This document shows positions 1 to 8,797 of a stretch of DNA of 64,000 bases, piece after piece. Every line of letters begins with the position of its first letter. The stretch's first letter is position 1. This stretch comes from an uncultured Bacteroidales bacterium (GTDB lineage: Bacteria; Bacteroidota; Bacteroidia; Bacteroidales; Muribaculaceae), in the NCBI GenBank assembly GCA_947644715.1, contig CANSAP010000004.1:1-64000 (forward strand), in the 5' to 3' direction. Made by a program: the position numbers and the translations under genes. The notes under the pieces were generated by a model. The model was given only the letters and a program-made list of their open reading frames with translations, made no database searches and was not told the origin of the DNA.

Positions 1-52
1 AACGACCCCCTGATTAACAGTCAGGTGCTCTAACCAACTGAGCTATTGAAGC
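1..52 (-). tRNA. tRNA-Asn (GTT), 3' part cut by the window edge
   Basis: On the minus strand a tRNA begins at 52: a 7-nt acceptor strand (52-46), TA at positions 8-9, a GCTC/GAGC D-arm with the AGTTGGTTA loop, and a 5-bp anticodon stem CCTGA/TCAGG closing the loop CTGTTAA, which gives anticodon GTT (asparagine). The T-arm and 3' acceptor strand lie beyond position 1. Confidence 0.93.
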
Positions 53-96
53 ATTTTAGCAATCTTTAGTGGCTCGCTCGCCTCTCGTTTGCGGAG

Positions 97-128
97 CAAA
101 ATTACTGCTTTTTCACGACTCCACCAAA
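97..128 (-). promoter_or_regulatory. Promoter for tRNA-Asn
   Basis: Read on the minus strand: TTTG (128-125), 20-nt spacer, TAATTTTG (104-97). This is the Bacteroidetes sigma-ABfr consensus, about 45 nt before the tRNA 5' end. Confidence 0.7.
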
Positions 129-150
129 TTTTTTCACGTTTTTTTCTTAA

Positions 151-1089
151 CTATTTTTTATCGCTTTGATTCTCAGCATTTTGCAATGCCTGCAATTCCT
201 GAAGAATCCGGTGCGTATAGGCTGTTGCGCCCTCTTCGCTCAGGTGATTCGTGTCGTAAAAATACTTATTATTCCCGACAAAATCTGGGTGACGGCTGAA
301 ATCAAACACCCGCACATCATAAGCATTCAGTATCTCCCGCACCTCAGCAGGCAATTGGCAATCTTCGCTCTCGAAATAATATGGAGATATGGCAACCACC
401 ATACGCACCCCCTTTTCACGACAGCGCTCGGCAAAGCGGCGCAGATACTCCAGCTTTACCGGGTCAAGCTCCGTAGTGCTCCAGGGAGCAGGAGGATTCC
501 ACTCCCCCGTAAGCTCTCCGGCAATGGGACGATAGCCCCGGACGTCATCAGTATGGGGAGAGACATTATCTGAGAGCATTTGGATAAACCGATAATTATA
601 GCGGTAGGCATTGCTAAGCATTTTCAATCGCTCGGCCGGGTCAGCATCAATAAACACTGAGTCGACGGCGGCATTCCCTCGTCCGTAATACATGCGCTCC
701 CAGCCAAGATACTTAGTAAGGTCTGACTCCTTCAGAAAGTCATAGGGGCCATACATATCCCAGATTACGAGCTTTGGAGTGTAACGCTCCAAGATGTTAT
801 TCAACTGCATGTAATTGAGAAGGGTGCCGCAGCCATCGGTGCCGCAATTGTAAGCGCTCAGGCCGAGGCCCTCCTCCAGTATGCGCGGGTCATAGTGATG
901 AATGGCGCGCGAGGAGCCGAACACCAGCACATCCTCACGGCTGCGCCTGTTGATGTAGTGATGCCTGCCGGTGTCTCCACCCTTGGCATGATTCAGCAGC
1001 CAATCCGCCCCCACGCCGATAGCAAAATCAATCCCTACCACCAGAAGCAGCAGGACTGACAATGTTGTGAAGAAGCGGCGTGCGGTCAT
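151..1089 (-). CDS. SGNH-like envelope protein partnered with an MBOAT acyltransferase
   Basis: 312 aa. One N-terminal membrane segment (about residues 8-30) precedes an extracytoplasmic domain. The motif FGSSRA (about 56-61) sits where the nucleophile block of SGNH/GDSL hydrolases is found, and DTNHLSEEG near the C-terminus matches the Asp-x-x-His block, so a DltD/AlgX-like role is likely. The gene starts 3 nt after the stop of the MBOAT gene. Such pairs acylate cell-surface glycans: the MBOAT moves the acyl group across the membrane and the SGNH partner transfers or removes it. The substrate cannot be deduced. Last gene of the carAB-led run. Confidence 0.72.
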   Translation of the reverse strand: MTARRFFTTLSVLLLLVVGIDFAIGVGADWLLNHAKGGDTGRHHYINRRSREDVLVFGSSRAIHHYDPRILEEGLGLSAYNCGTDGCGTLLNYMQLNNILERYTPKLVIWDMYGPYDFLKESDLTKYLGWERMYYGRGNAAVDSVFIDADPAERLKMLSNAYRYNYRFIQMLSDNVSPHTDDVRGYRPIAGELTGEWNPPAPWSTTELDPVKLEYLRRFAERCREKGVRMVVAISPYYFESEDCQLPAEVREILNAYDVRVFDFSRHPDFVGNNKYFYDTNHLSEEGATAYTHRILQELQALQNAENQSDKK

Positions 1090-1092
1090 TGT

Positions 1093-2547
1093 TCAGAAGT
1101 TTACGTAAATGAATTGCCCGGAGTCGAGAACGCCCATCAGCAGGATAGCGAAAATAAGAGTCACATAAGTCAGCAGGCGCACCGTGCGGTTGCTGTGATT
1201 AATCAGCGAGAACTGAGGATTTATCTCCTCCACAAGTTCCTTGATAATCACAATCAGAATGGCCAGAACCATAAAGAACGCATCCGGCCGAGCCACATGT
1301 AATGAGGCACCCGGTGCACCGCTGAAGATTTTGCCTATGAACTCGAGCGCACCATGCAGCGTGGGCATCCGGAAGAAAATCCAGGCGAAGTTGACGAGCA
1401 GAAAAGTCACCGTCACCCGCAGCGTGAGAATCAGTCTGCCGGAAGGTCGCTTCGGAATGCTGAAAAACTTCTCTACGCTTTGGAAGACACCATGCAGTGC
1501 TCCCCACACTATGAACGTGAGATTGGCACCATGCCATATTCCGCTCACCAGAAAAGTGACGAACAGGTTCAGGTAGCTGCGCCCTTTCCCTTTGCGGTTG
1601 CCTCCGAGAGGAATGTAGACATAGTCACGCAGCCAGGTGGAGAGACTTATGTGCCAGCGTCGCCAGAACTCACCTACGGATGCTGAAAAATAGGGACGAT
1701 TGAAGTTGTTAATCAGCCTGAAGCCAAGCATCCGCCCTACTCCGATTGCCATCAGCGAATAGCCGGCGAAGTCGCCATAGATTTGCAGGGAGTACATTAT
1801 TGAGGCCAGGAAGCAGGTACCACCCGAATAATGCTCATATTGATTGAAGACGGGGTTGGCGAACATTGCCACCCGGTCAGCAAACACAGCCTTCAGGAAG
1901 TAGCCCCACAACAGCAGCTTGATGCCTGCCGTTATGTTGCTCCAGATTATTTCGCGCGGCGCCTTAATCTGTGGCAACAGGTCAGCGGCTTTGCTGATCG
2001 GTCCGGAGGCAATCTGCGGGAAGAAAGCCACGAAGAGCATGTAGTCGGCAAAGGTCTTCTCCGCGGGAATGCGACCGTAATACACGTCCCACATATAGCC
2101 GATGGCTTGAAACGTAAAGAAGCTTATGCCGAGCGGCACAATCCAATTCATGCGCTCCGGAGTCCAATCGATTCCGGCAAGGCTCATCAGATCGGCCGAG
2201 CTTTCAAGCAGGAAGTTGTAATACTTGAATATGGCCAGCGGCAGAAGCACAAGCAGAGCGCCGGCCGTAATCAGCAGATTGCGCCGCACTTTATGCTCCT
2301 TCGCATCCGGGGGCAAGCCGGCAAAGACGCGACCGAATAGATAGGTCACGAGTGTTATGCCGAACAGCAGCAGCGTATAGACCGGCTGATTATAAAAGAA
2401 AAACGCGTAGCTCACCACCAGCAGAGTGGTGTTGCCTACGCGATTTATGATTTGGTTTCCTTTCGGTTTGCACACGTGAATAGCCAGATAGTACACGAAA
2501 AGCACTACCGGAATCACGCACAGAAACGCGAAGGAGTTAAAAAGCAT
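1093..2547 (-). CDS. MBOAT-family membrane-bound O-acyltransferase (AlgI/DltB-like)
   Basis: 484 aa with many hydrophobic segments and the MBOAT signature: the invariant-type histidine in GIWHGANLTFIVWGALHG (about residue 338), preceded by FWRRWHISLSTWLRDYVYIP. MBOAT proteins such as AlgI, PatA and DltB pass acyl groups across the cytoplasmic membrane for O-acylation of exported glycans. Normal length for the AlgI branch. It begins 20 nt after the carB stop and is followed at once by the SGNH-like partner, so cotranscription with carAB is probable although no metabolic link is obvious. Confidence 0.9.
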   Translation of the reverse strand: MLFNSFAFLCVIPVVLFVYYLAIHVCKPKGNQIINRVGNTTLLVVSYAFFFYNQPVYTLLLFGITLVTYLFGRVFAGLPPDAKEHKVRRNLLITAGALLVLLPLAIFKYYNFLLESSADLMSLAGIDWTPERMNWIVPLGISFFTFQAIGYMWDVYYGRIPAEKTFADYMLFVAFFPQIASGPISKAADLLPQIKAPREIIWSNITAGIKLLLWGYFLKAVFADRVAMFANPVFNQYEHYSGGTCFLASIMYSLQIYGDFAGYSLMAIGVGRMLGFRLINNFNRPYFSASVGEFWRRWHISLSTWLRDYVYIPLGGNRKGKGRSYLNLFVTFLVSGIWHGANLTFIVWGALHGVFQSVEKFFSIPKRPSGRLILTLRVTVTFLLVNFAWIFFRMPTLHGALEFIGKIFSGAPGASLHVARPDAFFMVLAILIVIIKELVEEINPQFSLINHSNRTVRLLTYVTLIFAILLMGVLDSGQFIYVNF

Positions 2548-2567
2548 TCAAGTCAACAGTGGGAGCA

Positions 2568-5500
2568 TCAATACTCATTCCAGCTCTTGATGGGCACTTG
2601 ATCGAGACTCAGCTCGCAGAATGCCTGAATAAAGGCTGAGGCAAGACGCGCGTTAGTAATCAGAGGCACATTGAGGTCAACTGCCGCACGGCGCACCTTA
2701 TAACCATTGCTCAACTCCTTGGGGGTCAAGTTCTTGGGAATATTCACCACGAAATCAATCTCCTTTGCATGAAGCATGTCTATGGCCTGTGGCTTGCCCT
2801 GCTCATTAGGCATGTAGACACGCACGGAGGGGATTCCGTTTTCGCTCAGGAAGTCATGGGTGCCCTCGGTGGCACAAATGGTGTAGCCCTTGCGGTGAAG
2901 CAGGCGGGCGGCATTCAGAAGGCTGAGCTTCGATTTAAGCGTGCCGGATGAGATAAGGATGCTGCGATCCTTGCGGGGGATGGTGTAACCCACAGAAAGC
3001 ATGGCTTTCAGCACTGCCTCTGAAGTGTCATCACCTATGCAGCCAACCTCGCCGGTACTGCTCATGTCCACACCCAGCACAGGGTCAGCGCCCTGAAGGC
3101 GGGAGAAGCTGAACTGACTCGCCTTAACACCCACGTAATCAAGGTCGAAGGCGCGGCCGGCTGTCTTTTCAACCGGAATGCCGAGCATTACGCGCGTGGC
3201 CATGTCGATGAAGTTCTGCTTGGAGACCTTGCTCACGAAGGGGAAGGAACGCGATGCGCGCAGGTTGCATTCAATCACCTTTATATCATTGTCCTTGGCA
3301 AGGAACTGGATGTTGAACGGGCCTGAGATATGCAGCGCCTTGGCTATCTTGCCGGAGATTTTCTTGATGCGACGCATTGTCTCGACATAGAGTTTCTGCG
3401 GCGGGAACTGGATGGTGGCGTCACCCGAGTGCACACCGGCAAACTCAATATGCTCACTGATGGCATAGAGCTTGATTTCTCCATCCTGAGCCACGGCATC
3501 CATCTCAATCTCCTTGGCTCCCTGAATGAATTCGCTCACTACTACGGGGTGCTGCTTGCTCACGTTGGCCGCCAACTTCAGGAAGCGCTCCAGCTCATCC
3601 TCGTTGGAGCAGACATTCATGGCCGCACCTGAAAGCACATAGCTGGGGCGCACGAGCACCGGGAAGCCCACCTCTGCCACAAACTCGTCAATGTCAGCCA
3701 AGCTCGTCAGCTCACGCCAACGGGGCTGGTCCACACCAATCTCATCACAGAGGCTGGAGAACTTATTGCGGTCCTCGGCATTGTCGATGTCGCAGGCCTG
3801 AGTGCCGAGGATATTCACCTTGGCCGCGTCAAGACGCATGGCCAGGTTATTAGGTATCTGACCGCCGGTGCTGAGAATCACGCCATGCGGAGCCTCGAGG
3901 TCGAGGATGTCCATCACGCGTTCATAGGTCAGCTCATCGAAGTAGAGGCGGTCACACATATCATAGTCGGTGCTGACGGTCTCCGGATTGTAGTTAATCA
4001 TCACCGGACGATAGCCCTGCTTGGCGACGGTCATCAGAGCGTTTACGCCACACCAGTCAAACTCAACGCTGGAGCCGATGCGGTAAGCACCCGAACCAAG
4101 CACGACAACCGAGCGATGGTCACCCTTGTAGGCCACATCGCTGTCAGTGCCGTTATAGGTCAGATACAGATAATTGGTCTGTGCAGGATACTCGGCGGCG
4201 AGAGTGTCAATCTGTTTTACAACCGGCTTGATGCCGCGGCTCAGTCGGTCGGCACGCACGACATCGCTCAACGCAGCGCTCTCCTTGTGCATACGCTCGC
4301 CATACAGGGCGCGTGCCACCTGGAAGTCGCTGAAACCCTGCTGCTTGGCACGACGCAGAAGCTCGTCTGACAGCTCCTTTACATCGTCATACTCCTCCAG
4401 CTCGCGGTTGGTGCGGATGATGTTTGCGAGTTTCTCCAGGAACCAACGGTCAATCTTCGTCAGCTCATGGATGCGCTCCACGGTGTAGCCCTTACGCAGC
4501 GCCTTGGCTATCACGAAGATACGACGGTCAGTAGGCTCTGCGAGCGCCTTGTCGATGTCAGGAATATTCAGGTTTTTGTTTTCCACAAAACCATGCATTC
4601 CCTGTCCGATCATGCGCAGACCCTTCTGGATAACCTCCTCAAACGTGCGGCCAATGGCCATGACCTCACCCACACTCTTCATGGAGGAACCGATTTCGCG
4701 GCGCACACCATGGAACTTGCCGAGGTCCCAACGGGGAATCTTGCATACTATATAGTCAAGTGCAGGCTCAAAGAAAGCCGAAGTGCACTTGGTCACGGAA
4801 TTCTTCAGGTCAAACAGACCGTAGCCCAAGCCAAGCTTGGCGGCCACGAAAGCCAGCGGATAGCCGGTGGCCTTGGATGCGAGCGCTGAGGAGCGGGACA
4901 GGCGGGCGTTCACCTCAATCACACGGTAGTCCATGCTCTGAGGGTCGTAGGCATACTGCACGTTGCACTCACCCACGATACCCACATGGCGGATAATCTT
5001 TATGGCAAGCTTGCGCAGCATGTGATAGTCTTCATTGCTGAGGGTCTGCGAGGGAGCCACCACGATGCTCTCGCCGGTATGGATGCCGAGCGGGTCGAAG
5101 TTCTCCATGTTGCAGACGGTGATGCAGTTGTCGAAGCGGTCACGCACCACCTCATACTCCACCTCTTTCCAGCCTCGCAGTGACTTCTCCACAAGCACCT
5201 GGGGAGAGAAAGACAGCGCCTTCTCCACAAGCGAGATAAGCTGCTCACGGTCATCGCAGAAGCCGGAACCGAGTCCACCCAGCGCGTATGCAGCACGCAC
5301 AATCACGGGATAACCCAGCTGGTCGGCGGCGGCCAAAGCGCTCTCTACGCTGGTTACGGCTTCTGAGCGGATGGTCTTGACATCAATCTCATCAAGCTTG
5401 CGCACGAAGAGTTCGCGGTCTTCGGTGTCCATGATGGCGCGCACCGGGGTGCCGAGCACCTTCACTCCATATTCCTCCAGCGTGCCATCCTCATAGATTT

Positions 5501-5813
5501 TCACGCCGCAGTTCAGCGCCGTCTGGCCGCCAAAGGCAAGAAAGATGCCGTCGGGGCGTTCCTTTTCAATAACTTTGCGCACAAAGTAAGGGGTCACCGG
5601 CAGGAAATATATCTTGTCGGCAAACCCTTCTGAGGTCTGCACTGTGGCAATGTTGGGATTGATGAGGATGGTCTCGATTCCCTCCTCCTTCATTGCTTTC
5701 AGAGCCTGGGAGCCGGAGTAGTCAAACTCGCCGGCCTCACCTATCTTCAAAGCTCCCGAGCCGAGCAGGAGCACTTTTTTTATCTTTTGAATTTCGGAAT
5801 TGTTTGTTTCCAT
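2568..5813 (-). CDS. carB: Carbamoyl-phosphate synthase large subunit
   Basis: 1081 aa, the normal full length. Two homologous ATP-grasp halves are visible: the first opens with VLLLGSGALKIGEAGEFDYSG, the second with VVVLGSGAYRIGSSVEFDW (about residue 570). The C-terminal MGS-like allosteric domain starts near RSILISSGTLKSKLSLLNAA (about 940). With CarA it makes carbamoyl phosphate from glutamine, bicarbonate and two ATP for pyrimidine and arginine synthesis. It follows carA after a 27-nt gap. Confidence 0.98.
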   Translation of the reverse strand: METNNSEIQKIKKVLLLGSGALKIGEAGEFDYSGSQALKAMKEEGIETILINPNIATVQTSEGFADKIYFLPVTPYFVRKVIEKERPDGIFLAFGGQTALNCGVKIYEDGTLEEYGVKVLGTPVRAIMDTEDRELFVRKLDEIDVKTIRSEAVTSVESALAAADQLGYPVIVRAAYALGGLGSGFCDDREQLISLVEKALSFSPQVLVEKSLRGWKEVEYEVVRDRFDNCITVCNMENFDPLGIHTGESIVVAPSQTLSNEDYHMLRKLAIKIIRHVGIVGECNVQYAYDPQSMDYRVIEVNARLSRSSALASKATGYPLAFVAAKLGLGYGLFDLKNSVTKCTSAFFEPALDYIVCKIPRWDLGKFHGVRREIGSSMKSVGEVMAIGRTFEEVIQKGLRMIGQGMHGFVENKNLNIPDIDKALAEPTDRRIFVIAKALRKGYTVERIHELTKIDRWFLEKLANIIRTNRELEEYDDVKELSDELLRRAKQQGFSDFQVARALYGERMHKESAALSDVVRADRLSRGIKPVVKQIDTLAAEYPAQTNYLYLTYNGTDSDVAYKGDHRSVVVLGSGAYRIGSSVEFDWCGVNALMTVAKQGYRPVMINYNPETVSTDYDMCDRLYFDELTYERVMDILDLEAPHGVILSTGGQIPNNLAMRLDAAKVNILGTQACDIDNAEDRNKFSSLCDEIGVDQPRWRELTSLADIDEFVAEVGFPVLVRPSYVLSGAAMNVCSNEDELERFLKLAANVSKQHPVVVSEFIQGAKEIEMDAVAQDGEIKLYAISEHIEFAGVHSGDATIQFPPQKLYVETMRRIKKISGKIAKALHISGPFNIQFLAKDNDIKVIECNLRASRSFPFVSKVSKQNFIDMATRVMLGIPVEKTAGRAFDLDYVGVKASQFSFSRLQGADPVLGVDMSSTGEVGCIGDDTSEAVLKAMLSVGYTIPRKDRSILISSGTLKSKLSLLNAARLLHRKGYTICATEGTHDFLSENGIPSVRVYMPNEQGKPQAIDMLHAKEIDFVVNIPKNLTPKELSNGYKVRRAAVDLNVPLITNARLASAFIQAFCELSLDQVPIKSWNEY

Positions 5814-5840
5814 GTCGTGCGTGTTCGGGCGTTAATGATA

Positions 5841-6929
5841 TTAAAGGAGCTTGATAAAGTCGTCGAAAATAAATTCAGTGTCCTTCGGGCCTGACGAAGC
5901 CTCGGGGTGGAACTGAGCCGAGAACCAAGGCATGGTCTTGTGACGGATACCTTCATTGGTGCCATCGTTCATATTAATGAAGTGCGGCTCCCAGTCGGCG
6001 GGAATGGTATTGTTGTCCACTGCAAAACCGTGGTTCTGACTGGTTATAAAGCAACGGTTTGTGCCCTGCTGACGCACCGGCTGGTTATGCGAACGGTGGC
6101 CATATTTGAGCTTGTAGATTTTCGCGCCGGCAGCTTTCGAGAGCAGCTGATTGCCCATGCAGATGCCGCAGATGGGTTTACCGGTCTTCATAGCTTCGCG
6201 GATATGCTCCACGGTCTTCTCCGCAAACTCCGGAGAGCCGGGACCGTTGGAGATGAACAGGCCATCCCATTCGAGCTGATTGAAGTCATAGTCCCAGGGC
6301 ACGAGGGTCACATGCACCCCGCGGCGGGTCAGACAACGGATGATATTGTATTTCGTTCCGCAGTCCACGAGCACTACCCGCTTCTCACCTTCTCCAAACT
6401 CCTTGACCTCCTTCGTGCTTACGCGGTCGATGAGGTTTTCCTTATTGGGGTCGTAGAAGTCGATATCCTCACCCTGCTCAAACGTAATCTTGCCCAGCAT
6501 GCTTCCCTTTTCACGCAGCAGTTTCGTCAGGGCGCGTGTATCAATGCCGAAGAGGCCGGGAATCTTCTCCTCCTTGAGCCAGTCAGAGAGGGAGCGTGTT
6601 GCCTGCCAGTGGCTGGGAACAAAGCTGTAATCCTGGCAAATGATTGCCTTACAATGAATGTGGCTGGATTCAAAATAGTCACTCACTCCGGCCTCGCTCT
6701 TCACCTCCTTGGCCGGCACGCCGTAGTTGCCGAGAATGGGATAGGTGGTGACGAGAATCTGACCCTCATAAGAGGGGTCGGTCAAACTCTCCGGATAGCC
6801 GGTCATGGCGGTGTTAAACACCACTTCCCCGGCCACGGGCTGCTGGTCATAGCCAAATGAATAGCCCTCAAACTTGGTGCCGTCTTCCAAAGTGAGAACG
6901 GCTCTTTTCGGTGCGCTTTGTGATTGCAT
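5841..6929 (-). CDS. carA: Carbamoyl-phosphate synthase small (glutaminase) subunit
   Basis: 362 aa from the ATG at 6929; a TTG 27 nt upstream is in frame, but the protein starting MQSQSAPKRA matches the family start better and the promoter lies just upstream. The N-terminal CPSase domain is followed by a class I glutamine amidotransferase domain with the nucleophile in GICMGNQLL and the His/Glu pair in QFHPEAS. It supplies ammonia to CarB through an intersubunit tunnel. First gene of the carAB-MBOAT-SGNH run. Confidence 0.97.
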   Translation of the reverse strand: MQSQSAPKRAVLTLEDGTKFEGYSFGYDQQPVAGEVVFNTAMTGYPESLTDPSYEGQILVTTYPILGNYGVPAKEVKSEAGVSDYFESSHIHCKAIICQDYSFVPSHWQATRSLSDWLKEEKIPGLFGIDTRALTKLLREKGSMLGKITFEQGEDIDFYDPNKENLIDRVSTKEVKEFGEGEKRVVLVDCGTKYNIIRCLTRRGVHVTLVPWDYDFNQLEWDGLFISNGPGSPEFAEKTVEHIREAMKTGKPICGICMGNQLLSKAAGAKIYKLKYGHRSHNQPVRQQGTNRCFITSQNHGFAVDNNTIPADWEPHFINMNDGTNEGIRHKTMPWFSAQFHPEASSGPKDTEFIFDDFIKLL

Positions 6930-6953
6930 CGCTATGTATCTGTTTCGGTTGTG

Positions 6954-6985
6954 CAAAATTACTAATTTTCCACCAACTGACCAAA
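6954..6985 (-). promoter_or_regulatory. carA promoter
   Basis: Minus strand: TTTG (6985-6982), 20-nt spacer, TAATTTTG (6961-6954). Consensus match; transcription would start within roughly 20 nt of the carA ATG. Confidence 0.72.
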
Positions 6986-7045
6986 TCCCCGCCGCAAATA
7001 CCCCCGCGGAGGCAATAATAGAGAGGTGAGGGCGTTAAATAATCA

Positions 7046-7762
7046 ATGAAATGCTTACGGTTCATACTTCCGGCTCTCTTGGTTCTGCTTGCCTCGCCGG
7101 CCCTGCGGGCGCAGCGAAATGACTTCGTGCCCAATCGTCCGTATGCCGACCAGAAACGGATGCATCTCGGATTTTCTGTCGGTATGCACTTCCAGGATCT
7201 CAAGTTCACGCATAACGGATATGTCACTCCCGACGGGCAATCCTGGTGGAGCGAAATTCCCTCTTACAGCCCGGGCTTCAATGTCACTGTGCTCGGCGAC
7301 CTTCGCCTTCATAAGCATCTGAATCTCAGGGTCAGTCCCGGCATGTTCTTCGGCAACAAGACTGTCACGTTCCGCGAGAGCATGAGCGGAATGGAGGAGC
7401 GTCAGGATGTCAAGACGGCCTATGTGGTTCTTCCCGTCGACCTGAAAATCTCCGGCGACCGCTGGCTGAACTCCCGCCCTTATGTCACGCTCGGCGTAAT
7501 GGGCACGCTCGACGTAAGCAAGAAGCGCAGCGACTACCTGCAGTTCAACACAATGGATGCATTCCTGACCGTAGGACTCGGTTGTGACTTCTATCTCCCC
7601 TTCTTCAAACTGAATCCGGAAATCAAGTTCTGCTTCGGCCTGACCGATGTGCTCCGCCACGACCGCCCGGATCTGGTCGATGACCCGCAGACGATGAAAA
7701 TCACCGACTCGCTGAAAAAGGTGAAGAATAACATGATTGTACTCACATTCTATTTTGAATAA
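7046..7762 (+). CDS. porT: PorT-family outer-membrane protein of the type IX secretion system
   Basis: 238 aa with a signal peptide ending LLASPALRAQ (about residues 1-22) and a C-terminal aromatic strand ending VLTFYFE, as in outer-membrane beta-barrels. Features typical of the PorT family are NRPYADQKRMHLGFSVGMHF near the mature N-terminus and YLPFFKLNPEIKFCFGL in the last third. PorT is needed for T9SS function in Porphyromonas gingivalis. The placement directly upstream of porP (10-nt gap to the chosen GTG) supports a secretion role. The generic alternative is an uncharacterised OMP_b-brl protein. Confidence 0.82.
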   Translation: MKCLRFILPALLVLLASPALRAQRNDFVPNRPYADQKRMHLGFSVGMHFQDLKFTHNGYVTPDGQSWWSEIPSYSPGFNVTVLGDLRLHKHLNLRVSPGMFFGNKTVTFRESMSGMEERQDVKTAYVVLPVDLKISGDRWLNSRPYVTLGVMGTLDVSKKRSDYLQFNTMDAFLTVGLGCDFYLPFFKLNPEIKFCFGLTDVLRHDRPDLVDDPQTMKITDSLKKVKNNMIVLTFYFE

Positions 7763-7772
7763 CACAGCCTCC

Positions 7773-8756
7773 GTGAAGCGAATTCGCACGTACATATTAA
7801 TGCTGCTTGCCCTCATGGGCTGCGCCGCGGCCAGAGCACAATGGTCGGAATCTCTGCTTGCCCACTATTCCGTCATGCCCACGCTCTACAACCCCGGCGC
7901 CACCGGCAACACCGATTATATCCGAATCCGAGGCAACGCCCGCCTTCAATGGATTGGCGTCGACAACGCTCCGAAGACCTTCTCGGGCACTGCCGACATG
8001 CCAATCAAAATCGGAAAGAAGAGAATCGGTATCGGTGTGCTCGTGCAGCAAGAGGGACTCGGCCTCTTCTCAAACCTTGAGGCCGGACTCCAGGCATCCT
8101 ATAAGCTGAAGCTGCTGGGGGGCACTCTGAGCATCGGCGTGCAGGGTTCCTACCTGAACACGAAATTCAAAGGTTCGGAAGTGATTCTCCCTGATGATGA
8201 CGACTATCATGAAGGCTCTGATGAGGCTATTCCCACCCAAGACCTCTCAGGCAACGCCATTGACCTCTCGGCCGGCATCTGGTATGAGCACAAACTCTTC
8301 TACCTCGGCATCTCCGGACGCCACCTGCTCGACCCCACTCTCGGGCTCAAGCTCGAAGGCTCAGAAAGCACAGAGACACAGGAATATGAAGTTAACCGCC
8401 CGCGCACCCTATATTTTACCGCCGGTAGCAATATTCCAATTAAAAACACGTTATTTGAATTGCAGCCCTCCCTGATAGCGGCCACTGATTTCAACGATTT
8501 TACAGGCATCGTCGAGATGCGCGCCCGCTACAATAAGTTCCTCTCGGCCGGCATTGGCTATCGATATCTCTCAGGCATCAGCATAAGCCTCGGCGCCGAA
8601 TTCAAGAACTTCTTTATAGGCTACAGTTATGAATACCCCCTGACGGCCATTGCGAAAGCCTCAAGCGGAAGCCATGAAATCATGGCAGGCTATCAGCTGA
8701 AGCTCGACTTCTCGGCCAAAAACAAGAATCGTCACCGCTCCATCAGGCTCATGTGA
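7773..8756 (+). CDS. porP: PorP/SprF-family type IX secretion membrane protein
   Basis: 327 aa from a GTG at 7773 that gives a clean signal peptide (VKRIRTYILMLLALMGCAAARA, then Q). A TTG at 7737 inside porT is an in-frame alternative, as is an ATG at 7800. The mature start QWSESLLAHYSVMPTLYNPGA and the repeated beta-strand pattern with NRPRTLYFTAGSNIPI are the PorP/SprF hallmark. PorP associates with the PorK ring and with surface-protein export. Next in line is gldK, as in known porPKLMN loci. Confidence 0.92.
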   Translation: MKRIRTYILMLLALMGCAAARAQWSESLLAHYSVMPTLYNPGATGNTDYIRIRGNARLQWIGVDNAPKTFSGTADMPIKIGKKRIGIGVLVQQEGLGLFSNLEAGLQASYKLKLLGGTLSIGVQGSYLNTKFKGSEVILPDDDDYHEGSDEAIPTQDLSGNAIDLSAGIWYEHKLFYLGISGRHLLDPTLGLKLEGSESTETQEYEVNRPRTLYFTAGSNIPIKNTLFELQPSLIAATDFNDFTGIVEMRARYNKFLSAGIGYRYLSGISISLGAEFKNFFIGYSYEYPLTAIAKASSGSHEIMAGYQLKLDFSAKNKNRHRSIRLM

Positions 8757-8797
8757 CCTTTCCGGAATTGTTTAACACGCAGATTACAGCATACAAA

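Noticed and set aside
5907..6860. 317-aa plus-strand ORF opposite carA
   Set aside because: carA is unmistakable on the minus strand; the antisense ORF is a by-product of codon bias.
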